A stretch of DNA of 64,000 nucleotides from Neobacillus rhizophilus (GTDB lineage: Bacteria > Bacillota > Bacilli > Bacillales > Cytobacillaceae), in NCBI RefSeq assembly GCF_018343535.1, contig NZ_JAGYPF010000001.1, forward strand, positions 1,240,001-1,304,000, written 5' to 3'. Below are positions 35,529-46,382 of this stretch, in pieces. The position numbers and the translations under genes are program-made. The number at the start of each line of letters is the position of its first letter. The stretch's first letter is position 1. The notes beneath the pieces were generated by a model. The model saw nothing but the letters and a program-made list of their open reading frames with translations, did not search any database and was not told the origin of the DNA.

Positions 35529-35963
35529 ATGGCTTTAAATGCATATATAAAGCTCGTGCCTTCATCAGCGAAGCAAACGATTACAATCGAAGAAGTAAAG
35601 GATTTATTTCACTACTATAAAGACATTACAAGCAAAACAGGCGATCAGCTGAATTGGCAATTTGAGGATGCAGCACTACCTTATGAGATAAAAGAAACGT
35701 CTGAAGGAAAAGGAAACTGGTTTTATTTACATTCTGACCATGAGCGTTACTTTGCCATTTTAATAGGTGTTGATAAAGAAACTGTCAAAACAGAAGAAGG
35801 CGGGGAATATGAGCAGACATATATTCAGGTTACCTTGCCGGAACAATCTACATACGGAGATAAAGGAAAAGCAAATGAATTTTGCAAATTCCTGGCCAAA
35901 AAACTTCAAGGAGAATTGCACCTCTTTAACGAAAGAATTATGTATTTTTACCCAAGAAAATAA
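35529..35963 (+). CDS. DUF1885 family protein
   Basis: A 144-residue soluble protein resembling the DUF1885 family of Bacillus. It starts ALNAYIKLVPSSAKQTITIEEVKDLFHYY and ends YFYPRK; it looks like a small alpha/beta fold. Function unknown. The adjacent codons ATG ATG make the start ambiguous (35526 or 35529); GGGGGA is at the right distance from the second. It follows a strong intergenic region containing SR1 and ends at a strong terminator. Confidence 0.72.
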   Translation: MALNAYIKLVPSSAKQTITIEEVKDLFHYYKDITSKTGDQLNWQFEDAALPYEIKETSEGKGNWFYLHSDHERYFAILIGVDKETVKTEEGGEYEQTYIQVTLPEQSTYGDKGKANEFCKFLAKKLQGELHLFNERIMYFYPRK

Positions 35964-35990
35964 GCTCCCATCGGGAGCTTTTTTTAATGT
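35961..35990 (+). terminator. Terminator of the DUF1885 gene
   Basis: AAGCTCCC-AT-CGGGAGCTT followed by T6. Confidence 0.9.
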
Positions 35991-36238
35991 ATATAACGTG
36001 CCATGGTGTAATGGATTGATGTATAGACCACTAGGCTTAATGTGGTAATAAAAAGTGTCTTACGGAAAGAATTGGTGATTTTGTTGCCGATAATGAAAGC
36101 CAAATAAAAAAAGACGAAAAACATAATAACTTTAAATAGAAGCTGATCATGTTTTGACAGCCATTCGATTAATGTATAGCCACTCCAAATAATAAATTGC
36201 AGCATCATGACGATATAAACCCTCATCTTTGTCACCAC
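35984..36238 (-). CDS. Small membrane protein of unknown function
   Basis: An 84-residue protein with three hydrophobic segments (about 5-24, 32-55 and 61-78), so it is an integral membrane protein. I do not recognise it. The GTG start at 36238 has no clear ribosome binding site; an ATG after GATGAGGG 11 codons later would give a 73-residue form. It lies downstream of pdhD after the pdh terminator, where B. subtilis has slp, to which it shows no likeness. Confidence 0.5.
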   Translation of the reverse strand: MVTKMRVYIVMMLQFIIWSGYTLIEWLSKHDQLLFKVIMFFVFFYLAFIIGNKITNSFRKTLFITTLSLVVYTSIHYTMARYIH

Positions 36239-36330
36239 GCAGTTACATTTATTAAAATAATTATATTATAGGAACAGCAAATTATTTGTAAAACTTTGCA
36301 ATACTAACTACAAATATTTGATTTCCCCCA

Positions 36331-36377
36331 TAAAAAAAGTCCCTTTCGTGTTTATGCACAAAAGGGACTCTTTTTTA
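36331..36377 (-). terminator. Terminator of the pdh operon
   Basis: AGTCCCTTT / AAAGGGACT on the minus strand with a 14-base loop and T7 tail, directly behind pdhD. Confidence 0.9.
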
Positions 36378-37793
36378 TTATTTAAGGATGTGAATTGGAC
36401 TTCCTAGAGCTACTTCCGCTGCTTCCATAGTGATTTCACCAAGGGTTGGATGGGCATGAATGGTCATAGCCAAATCTTCTGCAGTCATCCCTGCTTCAAT
36501 CGCAAGGCCAAGCTCAGCAATCATATCAGAAGCGTTTGCACCGGCAATTTGTGCACCGATTACAAGGCCGTCTTCTTTCCGAGTAACTAATCGTAAGAAA
36601 CCATCACTTGAGTCAAGCGATAGAGCACGGCCATTTGCTGCAAATGGGAACTTAGCAACCGTTACTTCCATTCCTTCTTCCTTCGCCTGCGCCTCAGTAT
36701 ATCCAACTGCAGCCAACTCAGGCTCAGAGAAGACAACGGCTGGAATTCCTAAATAATCAATTTCAGACGGATGTCCCGAAATTGCCTCCGCCGCAATTTT
36801 AGCCTCATATGATGCCTTGTGGGCTAATTGAGGGCCTGCCACGACATCACCGATAGCGTAAATATTACTAATATTAGTTCGGCATTGTTTATCGATTTCG
36901 ATCAATCCGCGGTCTGATAATTTCACCCCGGCTTGTTCAAGACCCATTTCATCAGTATTAGGACGTCGTCCAACCATGACGAAAACATAATCAGCTTCGA
37001 TTTTCTTTTCTTCACCTTTTGTTTCAAAGGTTACCACGACGCCGTTTTCTGTCTCTTCCACACCTTTAGCTAAGGCTTTCGTATAAAACTCCGCACCTTT
37101 TTTCTTCATGTTGCGCTTAACTAAGGCCGCCATTTGCTTATCAAAAACGCCAATTCCTAAAATTTCCTCGGCACCTTCCAAAATCGTCACCTGACTGCCA
37201 AAGTTTGCATAAGCACCGCCAAGTTCAATCCCGATAACACCGCCGCCAATCACGACAATTTTCTCAGGAATTTCGTTTAGATTAAGGGCACCAGTCGAAT
37301 TTAGAACACGCTTTGAATATTTAAATGCCGGCAGTTCAATAGGACGGGAACCAGTTGCAATAATAGCATTATTAAAAGTATAAGTTTGAGCAGAATCTTC
37401 ATTGATTACACGAAGGGTATTAGCATCCACAAAGTATGCTTCTCCGCGTACAATGTTCACTTTATTCCCTTTTAATAAGCCCTCTACACCGCCGGTTAAT
37501 TTTTTAACGATACCAGCTTTAAATTCTTGAACTTTCGAGAAGTCAACCTTTACATTTTCAGCTGTAATCCCGAAGCCCTCGGAATGAAGCGCAGTTTCAT
37601 AACGATGACCTGCGGCGATTAAAGCTTTTGAAGGAATACAGCCGACATTTAAACATACTCCGCCTACATATTCCTTTTCTACAATTGTTACCTTTTGTCC
37701 TAGTTGAGCCGCACGAATAGCTGCCACATACCCGCCAGGACCAGAGCCGATGACTATAGTTTCTGTTTCAATCGGAAAATCTCCAACTACCAT
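36378..37793 (-). CDS. pdhD: Dihydrolipoyl dehydrogenase (PDH E3)
   Basis: FAD enzyme of 471 residues that reoxidises the lipoyl group of E2 with NAD+. The redox-active pair is Cys47/Cys52 in [15 protein letters not shown], the FAD Rossmann motif is [17 protein letters not shown], the NAD motif is [17 protein letters not shown], and the C-terminal HAHPTLGE contains the catalytic His-Glu of the dimer interface. Last gene of pdhABCD, 5 bp behind pdhC. It may also serve other 2-oxoacid complexes. Confidence 0.96.
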   Translation of the reverse strand: MVVGDFPIETETIVIGSGPGGYVAAIRAAQLGQKVTIVEKEYVGGVCLNVGCIPSKALIAAGHRYETALHSEGFGITAENVKVDFSKVQEFKAGIVKKLTGGVEGLLKGNKVNIVRGEAYFVDANTLRVINEDSAQTYTFNNAIIATGSRPIELPAFKYSKRVLNSTGALNLNEIPEKIVVIGGGVIGIELGGAYANFGSQVTILEGAEEILGIGVFDKQMAALVKRNMKKKGAEFYTKALAKGVEETENGVVVTFETKGEEKKIEADYVFVMVGRRPNTDEMGLEQAGVKLSDRGLIEIDKQCRTNISNIYAIGDVVAGPQLAHKASYEAKIAAEAISGHPSEIDYLGIPAVVFSEPELAAVGYTEAQAKEEGMEVTVAKFPFAANGRALSLDSSDGFLRLVTRKEDGLVIGAQIAGANASDMIAELGLAIEAGMTAEDLAMTIHAHPTLGEITMEAAEVALGSPIHILK

Positions 37794-37798
37794 TTTTC

Positions 37799-39145
37799 TT
37801 ACGCCTCCATTAACAATAGTTCTGGATCGTTCAACAATCGCTTGATATGATTTAGTGCATTCTGAGCAGTTGCACCGTCAATCATGCGATGGTCGAAGCT
37901 TAAGCTGATGGCTAATACAGGGGCTGCAACGATTTCGCCATTTCTGACAATCGGTTTCTCGGCAATACGGCCAATTCCTAAAATAGCCACTTCAGGATGG
38001 TTAATGACTGGAGTAAACCATTGTCCTCCAGCAGAACCGATATTGCTGATTGTGCATGAGCCGCCTTTCATTTCATCAGGAGCTAGCTTTCCGCTTCTAG
38101 CCTTGTCAGCCAATTCATTAATTTCTTGAGAGATTGAGAAAACTGATTTACGGTCTGCATCCTTAACAACCGGAACTAATAGACCTTTTTCAGTATCAGC
38201 AGCAATGCCAATATTGAAGTAGTGCTTATGAACAATTTCCCCGGCAGCATCGTCAATCGATGTATTTAAAACAGGGTATTCACGCAATGCACTTGTTAAA
38301 GCTTTTACGACATATGGAAGGAAGGTTAACTTGATGCCTTTCTGGGCAGCAACTTCCTTGAATTTTTTACGGTGGGCAACAAGCTTTGTTACATCCACTT
38401 CATCCATTAATGTAACATGTGGAGCAGTATGTTTGGAATTGACCATCGCTTTCGCAATTGCTTTGCGGATTCCGCTTAACTTCTCGCGAGTTTCCGGATA
38501 TTGCCCTTGCGGAATTTGTGCAGCAGCTTTAGGCGCTTCAACCGTTTCAGCAGCTTCAGTTGCAGGTGCTGCTGCTTGAGGTGCCGCTGCTTGTGCACCA
38601 CCGTTTAAGAATGAATCAATATCTTCTTTTAGAACCCGGCCATTTTTCCCTGACCCAGCCACTAAACTGATTTCTACACCTTTATCACGTGAATATTTAC
38701 GAACAGATGGCATAGCAATAATGCGTCTATTAGGATCCACATCAGCCTGCGGTTGTGCCGCTGCAGCTTCTTGAGGCTGTGCAGCAGGCTGAGATGGCGC
38801 TTCTACAGGTTTTGTATCTGGAGAAGGTGCCGGCTGAGGAGCTGCTTGTGCTTCTGGCTGCGGCTGTTCTTCCGCATGGTCTCCTTTAAATTGTAAGTCT
38901 TCATAACCCGGTGCATCAAAAGTCACCAGAACTTGTCCTACTGTTGCTACCGTTCCTTCACCAATTAATACTTCAAGTACTGTTCCTTCAACAGGGGAAG
39001 GAATTTCAACTACAGCTTTATCGTTTTGAATTTCACAAAGGACATCATCTTCTTTTACCTGATCTCCAGGTTTGATGAACCATTTAACAATTTCCCCTTC
39101 GTGAATACCTTCACCGATGTCAGGCATTTTAAATTGAAATGACAC
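37799..39145 (-). CDS. pdhC: Dihydrolipoamide acetyltransferase (PDH E2)
   Basis: Core of the pyruvate dehydrogenase complex, 448 residues. One N-terminal lipoyl domain with Lys43 in [12 protein letters not shown]; then a long Ala/Pro/Gln linker, a peripheral-subunit-binding domain (about 138-175, [20 protein letters not shown]), a second Ala/Pro-rich linker, and the catalytic domain ending with [11 protein letters not shown], whose His419 and Asp423 are catalytic. One lipoyl domain per chain is the Bacillus pattern. Located 85 bp behind pdhB. Confidence 0.96.
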   Translation of the reverse strand: MSFQFKMPDIGEGIHEGEIVKWFIKPGDQVKEDDVLCEIQNDKAVVEIPSPVEGTVLEVLIGEGTVATVGQVLVTFDAPGYEDLQFKGDHAEEQPQPEAQAAPQPAPSPDTKPVEAPSQPAAQPQEAAAAQPQADVDPNRRIIAMPSVRKYSRDKGVEISLVAGSGKNGRVLKEDIDSFLNGGAQAAAPQAAAPATEAAETVEAPKAAAQIPQGQYPETREKLSGIRKAIAKAMVNSKHTAPHVTLMDEVDVTKLVAHRKKFKEVAAQKGIKLTFLPYVVKALTSALREYPVLNTSIDDAAGEIVHKHYFNIGIAADTEKGLLVPVVKDADRKSVFSISQEINELADKARSGKLAPDEMKGGSCTISNIGSAGGQWFTPVINHPEVAILGIGRIAEKPIVRNGEIVAAPVLAISLSFDHRMIDGATAQNALNHIKRLLNDPELLLMEA

Positions 39146-39230
39146 TGGTATTCATCCTCCTATTTCGCTTGTGGTTTGCTTTTAGTATCAAGGGCAATAG
39201 GGAAACAGTTAAGCCCTATTTCCCTTTTCA

Positions 39231-40208
39231 TTAAAATGTTAATACTTTTTTAGCTGTTTCAATTACGTCTTTGTAATTTGGAAGCCAAACAGACTCGGCT
39301 TGTGAGAAAGGATAAATAGTATCCGGTGCAGCCACGCGCAGAACTGGTGCTTCTAGGCTTAAAATTGCACGGTCATTGATTTCAGCCACTACATTGGCAG
39401 CAACACCGGCCATTTTTTGTGCTTCTTGAACGACAATCGCACGGCCCGTTTTTTCAACAGATGCAATAATAGTGTCGATATCAAGTGGGCTGATTGTACG
39501 CAAGTCGATTACTTCAACAGAATGTCCTTCCTTCGCTAACTCATCTGCCGCTTTTAAAGATTCGTGCACCATTGCACCATAAGTAATAATAGATAAATCA
39601 GTACCTTCACGTTTTACATCAGCTTTACCAAGTGGAATAGTATACTCTTCCTCTGGCACCTCTTGGCGGAAAGCACGATAAAGCTTCAAATGCTCAAGGA
39701 AAATGACAGGGTCATTATCACGGATTGCTGAAAGCAATAATCCTTTTGCATCATACGGCGTAGATGGGACAACGACTTTTAACCCTGGTGTTTGCGCCAT
39801 CAAACCTTCTAAGCTATCGGAATGCAGCTCAGGCGTGTGGACACCGCCGCCAAATGGAGAACGAACAGTAATCGGCATATGATAACGACCGCCTGAACGG
39901 TAGCGCATACGTGACATTTGCCCTGCAATAGAATCCATTACCTCAAATATGAAGCCAAAGAATTGAATCTCAGGGATTGGGCGGAATCCTGTCATAGCAA
40001 GACCAATTGCTAGTCCGCCAATTCCTGATTCGGCAAGAGGAGTGTCAAATACACGATCTTCACTAAATTCTTTTTGAAGGCCTTCTGTCGCCCGGAATAC
40101 ACCGCCGTTTACGCCAACGTCTTCGCCGAATACTAACGTTTTAGGGTCATTTTTCAACTCCGTACGAAGTGCATCAGTAATTGCTTGAATCATTGTCATT
40201 TGAGCCAT
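39231..40208 (-). CDS. pdhB: Pyruvate dehydrogenase E1 beta subunit
   Basis: Beta half of the thiamine-diphosphate E1 heterotetramer, 325 residues. Starts [18 protein letters not shown] and has [67 protein letters not shown] and the C-terminal transketolase domain. It is 3 bp behind pdhA and cotranscribed. Confidence 0.96.
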   Translation of the reverse strand: MAQMTMIQAITDALRTELKNDPKTLVFGEDVGVNGGVFRATEGLQKEFSEDRVFDTPLAESGIGGLAIGLAMTGFRPIPEIQFFGFIFEVMDSIAGQMSRMRYRSGGRYHMPITVRSPFGGGVHTPELHSDSLEGLMAQTPGLKVVVPSTPYDAKGLLLSAIRDNDPVIFLEHLKLYRAFRQEVPEEEYTIPLGKADVKREGTDLSIITYGAMVHESLKAADELAKEGHSVEVIDLRTISPLDIDTIIASVEKTGRAIVVQEAQKMAGVAANVVAEINDRAILSLEAPVLRVAAPDTIYPFSQAESVWLPNYKDVIETAKKVLTF

Positions 40209-40211
40209 GAC

Positions 40212-41345
<1,134 letters not shown>

Positions 41346-41522
41346 TCATTATTTAAATACTTATTATTAAAATAAAATCCACTACGTTAGGTTACCCAAA
41401 AAAGCAAGAAAATAGGGTATTCCAAATTTTTTCAAGTAAAAATCATGAACCTAACTGCCACATATAATCTGTATTAATATTTCCAATAGAAAATATTAAT
41501 ACAACATATCATTCCATAACCG

Positions 41523-41551
41523 AGTTTACACCATCCAATCTGAAGCGTCAA
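41523..41551 (-). promoter_or_regulatory. Sigma A promoter of the pdh operon
   Basis: Minus strand -35 TTGACG (41546-41551), 17-base spacer, -10 TAAACT (41523-41528). Start near 41516, giving a leader of about 190 bases before pdhA. Confidence 0.7.
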
Positions 41552-41682
41552 ATCCTTTACACCATAATTTTTCACCACATCCATATTATTTATTTTTCGC
41601 CCAGACTAATAACCTGTATTAATTTATAATCCTAATCTGTTATATAAAAAACATCATTTATCTGGAGTTGTTATAATATAGA

Positions 41683-41716
41683 AAAAAGCCAGCCTTGTTT
41701 TTCGGCTGACTTTCTA
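41683..41716 (-). terminator. Terminator of ykyA
   Basis: AGTCAGCC / GGCTGGCT on the minus strand followed by TTTTTTC. Confidence 0.85.
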
Positions 41717-41721
41717 TAATG

Positions 41722-42381
41722 TCATTTATTAGATGATTTTATTCCTGCCTGTTTATAGAACGAAAGCTTTGTCGCATTGTATTCCTCTGTTAACTTATTA
41801 AAACTTTCGTTTGCTGCAAGAACGTTTTTATACGTCTCATTTACTTTCATAACTTGGGCTTCCAGAGCATCTAGCGGGAGCTCTTTGTTTTTAAACATTT
41901 CATACAATTCTTTATCATTTTTTAATGCCTCGGAATAATTACTGTATAAGACATCATGCGCCCTATATCTTTGCATCATAATATCATACAGTTCATTTGC
42001 AAATTTTTTTTGTTCCGGGTCTTTTAACTGATCCTTTATTTTTTTTACCTTTTGAAATTCTTTTTCAGACTCTTTTAAGCTGTTTGTTTCTTTTTCCAAA
42101 AGCTCTTTTCTTTTATCCGCAGAGTCTAATGCCTCATCGGATAGCTTAACAATTTGCTCATATTCCTTCATTCCTAGTTTTATGATTTGGTCATATAGGG
42201 CTTTTTCTTTCTTTTCCAGAGAAACGAGTGGTTCCTGTTGTTCTTCAAACCCTTTCTCTTTTGCTACAACCTTTTCTAGGACATCATACATTTCCTTCGT
42301 GGGATCTTTTTCATTTGTGCAGCCCGATAATATCAAAATAAGAGCGAAAATAAACAGAACATACCGTTTTCTTTTCATCAT
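41722..42381 (-). CDS. ykyA: Lipoprotein YkyA
   Basis: Putative cell-wall-binding lipoprotein of about 219 residues. N-terminal MMKRKRYVLFIFALILILSGC gives a signal with lipobox ILSGC; the mature part is rich in Lys and Glu and predicted to be long coiled-coil helices. Matches YkyA of B. subtilis, located directly upstream of pdhA and downstream of def there. The start can be ATG 42381 or the next ATG; AAGGTG precedes. Function unknown. Confidence 0.85.
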   Translation of the reverse strand: MMKRKRYVLFIFALILILSGCTNEKDPTKEMYDVLEKVVAKEKGFEEQQEPLVSLEKKEKALYDQIIKLGMKEYEQIVKLSDEALDSADKRKELLEKETNSLKESEKEFQKVKKIKDQLKDPEQKKFANELYDIMMQRYRAHDVLYSNYSEALKNDKELYEMFKNKELPLDALEAQVMKVNETYKNVLAANESFNKLTEEYNATKLSFYKQAGIKSSNK

Positions 42382-42549
42382 AAAGCACCTTACTTTCCTT
42401 CTTATCACCCTCTACTATATCTTTACTTTGTTTATTTGACAACATACCCTTTTGTCGAGAAGTAAAGAACCATCACCGTTAACAAATCCCAAAATGTTTG
42501 ATAGACTAATGAGTACAATAATTTTATTCGAACATAGGAGTGAAGGTTT

Positions 42550-43104
42550 ATGTTAACGATGGATGATATCATTCGTGATGGACATCCCACTTTAAGGATG
42601 GCAGCAGCAGAAGTTTCCATGCCGCCAAGTAATGAGGATAAACAGATTCTTTCGAGTCTGTTAGAATATGTTATCAACAGCCAGGACCCTGAAATAGCGC
42701 AAAAATATGGTCTGCGGCCTGGGATAGGACTTGCAGCACCGCAAATAAATGTATCCAAACGGATGATTGCTGTTCACTGCACCGATGACAAGGGACAGCT
42801 TATCAGCTATGCTCTATTTAACCCCAAAATCATCAGTCATTCGGTTGAAAAGGCCTATTTACAAACAGGCGAAGGCTGTCTATCGGTTGATGAATCGATT
42901 CCGGGCTTTGTGCCGAGGTATGCCCGTGTCACTGTAAAAGGAACAAGTCTAACTGGCGAGGAAATTAAAATCCGCTTAAAAGGTTTGCCTGCTATTTGTT
43001 TTCAACATGAAATCGACCATTTAAATGGGATTATGTTTTATGATCATATTGATAAAAAGGACCCTTTAAAGCCAATTGAAGGGGCCAGCGCGATTGAACG
43101 ATGA
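42550..43104 (+). CDS. def: Peptide deformylase
   Basis: Removes the formyl group from the N-terminal methionine of nascent proteins. 184 residues, the type 2 deformylase size of Gram-positive bacteria. The metal-binding motifs are GIGLAAPQ (58-65), EGCLSV with Cys110, and QHEIDHLNG with His153, Glu154 and His157. Corresponds to DefB (YkrB) of B. subtilis. ATG 42550 follows AGGAGTG. It has its own terminator. Confidence 0.95.
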   Translation: MLTMDDIIRDGHPTLRMAAAEVSMPPSNEDKQILSSLLEYVINSQDPEIAQKYGLRPGIGLAAPQINVSKRMIAVHCTDDKGQLISYALFNPKIISHSVEKAYLQTGEGCLSVDESIPGFVPRYARVTVKGTSLTGEEIKIRLKGLPAICFQHEIDHLNGIMFYDHIDKKDPLKPIEGASAIER

Positions 43105-43105
43105 T

Positions 43106-43133
43106 GAGGCTGTTTTAAGGACAGCCTTTTTTT
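43106..43133 (+). terminator. Terminator of def
   Basis: GAGGCTGT-TTTAAGG-ACAGCCTTTTTTT, overlapping the region just behind the stop. Confidence 0.85.
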
Positions 43134-43249
43134 ATGTTTGCTTCCCCCCTTATTCCATGTTTATCCATGAAAAAATTCAGCCATTTCACCATATAATAAT
43201 AGTAAAAAAAGGCTCTTTCAAAAAATTTCAATTATCTGCCATCACCACC

Positions 43250-43277
43250 TTTACATTGGACAAGGATTGTTTAAAAT
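43250..43277 (+). promoter_or_regulatory. Candidate promoter for the 23-codon ORF
   Basis: TTTACA (43250-43255), 16-base spacer, TAAAAT (43272-43277); the predicted start would lie next to the TAAGGAG ribosome binding site at 43284-43290. Confidence 0.45.
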
Positions 43278-43300
43278 AAGAAGTAAGGAGATGATCCACT

Positions 43301-43372
43301 ATGTTAAAGAAGCTAAGGAAGAAGCTTTTAAAACAGTGGAAAGAATTACTCAGAAAAAAATCGATTGCCTAA
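43301..43372 (+). CDS. Cationic amphipathic micro-protein, 23 residues
   Basis: Short ORF ATG 43301 to TAA 43372 with an excellent ribosome binding site (TAAGGAGATG, about 10 bases upstream) and a candidate promoter. It begins MLKKLRKKLLKQWKELLRKK and ends in Ser-Ile-Ala. Lys/Arg alternate with Leu every three to four residues with one Trp at 13, making an amphipathic, strongly positive helix. A GC-rich hairpin (43380-43404) follows. Not recognised. Possible roles are a membrane-active peptide, leaderless bacteriocin or small toxin; none is shown. Confidence 0.5.
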   Translation: MLKKLRKKLLKQWKELLRKKSIA

Positions 43373-43379
43373 ACTTTTC

Positions 43380-43404
43380 GAGCCCTTCAAAGTTGCGAAG
43401 GGCT
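43380..43404 (+). terminator. Hairpin behind the micro-ORF
   Basis: GAGCCCTTC / GAAGGGCTC with AAAGTTGC loop; T-tract CTTCGTTATT is weak, so termination is uncertain. Confidence 0.45.
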
Positions 43405-43423
43405 CCTTCGTTATTGTAAATTA

Positions 43424-43537
43424 AATAAAAACTCGCCGGATTGCGAGTCCGTTAGGACGGTTAATGAGGCGTAGTTGAATTTATGCGTTAAGAAAGTATA
43501 AAATTCGGGGAAATTTTACACTTTCTTATTAGCTATT
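43424..43537 (+). repeat. CTCGCC element, copy E (full length)
   Basis: Begins AAATAAAAACTCGCC; the first hairpin is shifted to CTCGC-CGGATT-GCGAG; stem GTCC-GTTA-GGAC intact; GGTTAATGAGGCGTAGTT follows; long stem AAGAAAGTATAAAATT / AAATTTTACACTTTCTT has mismatches. Lies between the micro-ORF and rpoY. Confidence 0.85.
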
Positions 43538-43593
43538 AAAACATGCATTTTTACATACATTTCATAATGAAACTAAGTTTTCCACTGAAAATA

Positions 43594-43622
43594 ATGAAAA
43601 AGATGAAAATGTTTTATATAAT
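43594..43622 (+). promoter_or_regulatory. Candidate promoter of rpoY-rnjA
   Basis: Perfect -10 TATAAT (43617-43622), 17-base spacer, weak -35 ATGAAA (43594-43599), 35 bases upstream of rpoY. Confidence 0.5.
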
Positions 43623-43656
43623 AGAAAAAGTCATGATGAATTAAGGAGCGAGAATA

Positions 43657-43866
43657 ATGATATTTAAGGTCTACTATCAAGAAAGCATTAGCGAAGTCCC
43701 AGTTAGAGAAAATACAAAAACCCTTTTCGTTGAAAGTGAATCAAAACGGAATGTTCTTTCAAAAATTGCGGAACGGAAATTTAATGTTGAATATGTTCAA
43801 GAGGTAAAAGGAGCCTATTTAGAATATGAGCAGCAAAACGAAAACTTTAAAGTATTGGAGATATGA
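43657..43866 (+). CDS. rpoY: RNA polymerase epsilon subunit RpoY
   Basis: Small subunit (69 residues; YkzG) of Firmicute RNA polymerase, binding near the secondary channel. It begins MIFKVYYQE and shows the family pattern (SKIAERKFNVEYVQEVKGAYLEYE). The rpoY-rnjA pairing is conserved in Bacillaceae. ATG 43657 follows AAGGAGCGAG and the stop lies 6 bp before rnjA, so the two are translated from one mRNA. Confidence 0.93.
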   Translation: MIFKVYYQESISEVPVRENTKTLFVESESKRNVLSKIAERKFNVEYVQEVKGAYLEYEQQNENFKVLEI

Positions 43867-43872
43867 TAATTT

Positions 43873-45540
43873 ATGAAATTTGTAAAAAACGATCAAGCAG
43901 CTGTTTTTGCCCTGGGGGGATTGGGTGAAATAGGCAAAAACACATACGGGGTACAATTCCAAGATGAAATTATCTTAATTGATGCTGGAATTAAATTTCC
44001 CGAGGATGAATTATTAGGAATAGATTATGTCATTCCTGATTACAGTTATTTAGTTAAAAATGAAGACAAAATTAAGGGCTTATTCGTCACCCACGGCCAC
44101 GAAGACCACATAGGCGGCATTCCTTATTTATTGCGCGAAGTCAATATTCCGATTTATGGAGGGAAGCTGGCACTTGGGTTAATTAAAAATAAGCTGGAAG
44201 AGCATGGTCTATTGCGGAATGCTAAATTAATCGAAATCAAAGAAGATGATGTGATTAAGTTCCGGAAAACATCGGTTACCTTTTTCCGGACAACCCATAG
44301 TATCCCAGATTCATATGGCATTGTCGTAAAAACGCCTCCGGGCCAGATCGTCCACACAGGTGATTTTAAATTTGATTTCACACCAGTCGGAGAACCAGCA
44401 AATTTAACAAAAATGGCGGAAATCGGCAAAGAAGGCGTGCTTTGTTTATTATCTGATAGTACCAATAGTGAAATTCCTGATTTCACTATGTCGGAACGCC
44501 GGGTTGGTGAAAGCATCGATGATATTTTCCGCAAGGTAGACGGACGAATCATTTTTGCCACTTTTGCTTCCAATATTCATAGACTTCAGCAGGTAACAGA
44601 AGCAGCCGTTACATACGGCCGCAAAATTGCTGTATTTGGACGGAGCATGGAAGCAGCGATTAATATCGGTCTTGATTTAGGCTATATTAGGGCACCGAAA
44701 GAAACCTTTGTTGATGCTGGTCAGATTAATCGCCTGCCGGCTGATAAAGTAACCATCCTTTGCACAGGAAGCCAAGGAGAGCCAATGGCTGCGTTATCGA
44801 GAATCGCTAACGGCACACATAGACAAATTCAAATTATTCCTGGTGATACTGTGGTCTTTTCCTCATCTCCTATTCCAGGAAATACTATTAGTGTCTCAAG
44901 AACGATTAATATGTTGTTTAGAGCGGGCGCCGAGGTAATCCATGGTAAATTAAGTAATATTCACACATCCGGTCATGGCGGACAAGAAGAACAAAAGTTA
45001 ATGCTCCGATTAATCAAGCCGAAATTCTTTATGCCTATTCATGGCGAATATAGGATGCAAAAAATGCATGCTAAACTTGCCGTCGATTGCGGCGTGCTAG
45101 AAGAAAATTGCTTCATTATGGACAATGGCGAAGTCCTTGCTTTATCAGAAAATACAGCCCAGGTTGCCGGAAAGATTCCATCTGGGAATGTATATATTGA
45201 TGGAAGCGGTGTGGGTGATATTGGCAATATCGTTTTAAGAGACAGAAGAATTTTATCTGAAGAGGGCTTAGTAGTAGTTGTTGTCAGCATCAACATGAAG
45301 GAATTTAAAATTGCTTCCGGTCCAGATTTAATTTCACGAGGATTTGTTTATATGCGTGAGTCTGGGGACCTAATCAATGATGCACAAAATTTAATTACCA
45401 AGCATCTTAACAAGATAATGGAGCGAAAAACAAGCCAATGGTCAGAAATTAAAAATGAAATTACCGATACGCTGGCTCCATTCCTATATGAAAAAACGAA
45501 GAGAAGACCAATGATTTTACCTATTATTATGGAAGTATAA
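43873..45540 (+). CDS. rnjA: Ribonuclease J1
   Basis: Metallo-beta-lactamase/beta-CASP ribonuclease of 555 residues with 5'-exonuclease and endonuclease activity, central to mRNA turnover and rRNA maturation in Bacillus. Metal motif [10 protein letters not shown] (residues 73-82), HTGDFKFD, and the beta-CASP and KH-like C-terminal domain are visible; the [12 protein letters not shown] segment is typical of J1. In B. subtilis J1 (YkqC) partners RNase J2 and interacts with GapA through SR1P. Followed by a terminator-like stem and composite element CE2. Confidence 0.95.
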   Translation: MKFVKNDQAAVFALGGLGEIGKNTYGVQFQDEIILIDAGIKFPEDELLGIDYVIPDYSYLVKNEDKIKGLFVTHGHEDHIGGIPYLLREVNIPIYGGKLALGLIKNKLEEHGLLRNAKLIEIKEDDVIKFRKTSVTFFRTTHSIPDSYGIVVKTPPGQIVHTGDFKFDFTPVGEPANLTKMAEIGKEGVLCLLSDSTNSEIPDFTMSERRVGESIDDIFRKVDGRIIFATFASNIHRLQQVTEAAVTYGRKIAVFGRSMEAAINIGLDLGYIRAPKETFVDAGQINRLPADKVTILCTGSQGEPMAALSRIANGTHRQIQIIPGDTVVFSSSPIPGNTISVSRTINMLFRAGAEVIHGKLSNIHTSGHGGQEEQKLMLRLIKPKFFMPIHGEYRMQKMHAKLAVDCGVLEENCFIMDNGEVLALSENTAQVAGKIPSGNVYIDGSGVGDIGNIVLRDRRILSEEGLVVVVVSINMKEFKIASGPDLISRGFVYMRESGDLINDAQNLITKHLNKIMERKTSQWSEIKNEITDTLAPFLYEKTKRRPMILPIIMEV

Positions 45541-45638
45541 AAAAAGGAACCGCTAGCGGTTCCTCAAGGCTATCGAAAAACTTTCGATAGCCTTTTATTA
45601 TGCTCCTTTTTTAAAAATCCACCGCGGTTTCAACAAGT

Positions 45639-45772
45639 CTGTTGATTAGCGCTCCAGGCACTTCGCTTTCCGCGGGCGTGCCGTGGAGCCTCCTCGTCGC
45701 TACGCTCCTGCGGGGTCTCCCCTGCCCCGTACTCCCGCAGGAGTCTTCGTGCCTTCCGCACTAATCAACAGG
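45639..45772 (-). repeat. GC-rich 134-bp palindromic repeat, inverted orientation
   Basis: Starts CTGTTGATTAGCGCTCC and ends CACTAATCAACAGG; inner arms GGCACTTCGCTTTCCGCGGG and CTCCTGCGGGGTCTCC. Reverse complement aligns with the palindromes at 31873, 46072 and 55611. Confidence 0.88.
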
Positions 45773-45779
45773 TGTTTTA

Positions 45780-46070
45780 CATACAGACCATCACCTACAA
45801 TAAATATAAAATAAGTGACGAATTAAATGTTGTGCCAATAGAGAATTGCCAAAGTGAAAAAGATCTGTTTCTATTTATAAATGGGTTCTAAACTAACACC
45901 GTTTTTTGCTTGATGGACAAAGATATTGAATTCTTTTTTTCCTTGTAAAATTGTTCCTTTTTATAGTAAGAATATTGGCCACCAATCTGATTCCTCTTCT
46001 TTTTTAAGATGATGGTTATAGGGTATTTTTTTGTTTTTCGTGTGTTGGAATCAATTTGGTCGAATTGCAT
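45780..46070. other. AT-rich core of CE2 without a gene
   Basis: About 290 bp. It contains ACAATAAATATAAAATAAGTGACGAATT and GCCAAAGTGAA, both repeated in CE3, so it is part of the element. No ribosome binding site or plausible coding frame. Confidence 0.6.
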
Positions 46071-46071
46071 C

Positions 46072-46205
46072 CTTTTGATTGGAGTGGAGGGCACTCGACT
46101 CCTGCGGGAAATAGAGGTCGCTGGAGACCCGCAGGCGCTTTCAGCGCCGAGGAGGCTCCAGGACCTCCCCGTGGAAAGCGAGTACCCGGAACGGAAATCA
46201 ACAGG
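46072..46205 (+). repeat. GC-rich palindromic repeat, direct orientation
   Basis: Left end degenerate (CCTTTTGATTGGAG), right end CGGAAATCAACAGG; inner GGGCACTCGACTCCTGCGGG as in the other direct copies. Confidence 0.88.
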
Positions 46206-46283
46206 CCTAGTTGCAGTCACAATAAATATAGATTTTGACCAAATAAAAAATTGCCGAGAAAAATAGCCTTTCTCGACAAATAG

Positions 46284-46312
46284 TGGAACAGCTTGGCCGG
46301 TTCCCTTTTTTT
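46284..46312 (+). terminator. Right-hand terminator of CE2
   Basis: GGAAC-AGCTTGGCC-GGTTCC followed by CTTTTTTT; the T-run that the rnjA stem at 45546 lacks is found here. Confidence 0.6.
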
Positions 46313-46382
46313 AGCTAATAAGAAATTCAACTACGTCTCTGTCTTCGTCCTAACGGACTCGCCAATCGACGAGTTTTCATTT
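46306..46382 (-). repeat. CTCGCC element, copy F (lacking the long A/T stem)
   Basis: Read on the minus strand it begins at the ktrC stop codon with AAATGAAAACTCGTC; the right partner is GACGTAGTT instead of GGCGTAGTT, a paired change (C-G to U-A). Stem GTCC-GTTA-GGAC intact. Like copy D it joins GAATTT directly to CTTATTAGCT. Confidence 0.87.

Larger units (their letters stand above)
45546..46312 (+). repeat. Non-coding composite element CE2
   Basis: About 765 bp between convergent rnjA and ktrC. Left to right: GGAACCGCTAGCGGTTCC stem with no T-run; GGCTATCG...CGATAGCC hairpin (45568-45592) with CTTTTATTATGC; 134-bp GC-rich palindrome in inverted orientation (45639-45772); AT-rich core; a second palindrome in direct orientation (46072-46205); TTGCCGAGAAA / TTTCTCGACAA hairpin; GGAAC...GGTTCC stem with T-run at the right end. 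Both arms of the pair share 80 or more percent pattern by eye. Confidence 0.75.

Noticed and set aside
45639..46205. Open frames on both strands inside the GC-rich palindromes (for example 46016-46220 and 55224-55784).
   Set aside because: They are by-products of high GC in a palindrome, recur with shifts in every copy, lack ribosome binding sites and contain Ser/Arg/Pro-rich nonsense sequence.
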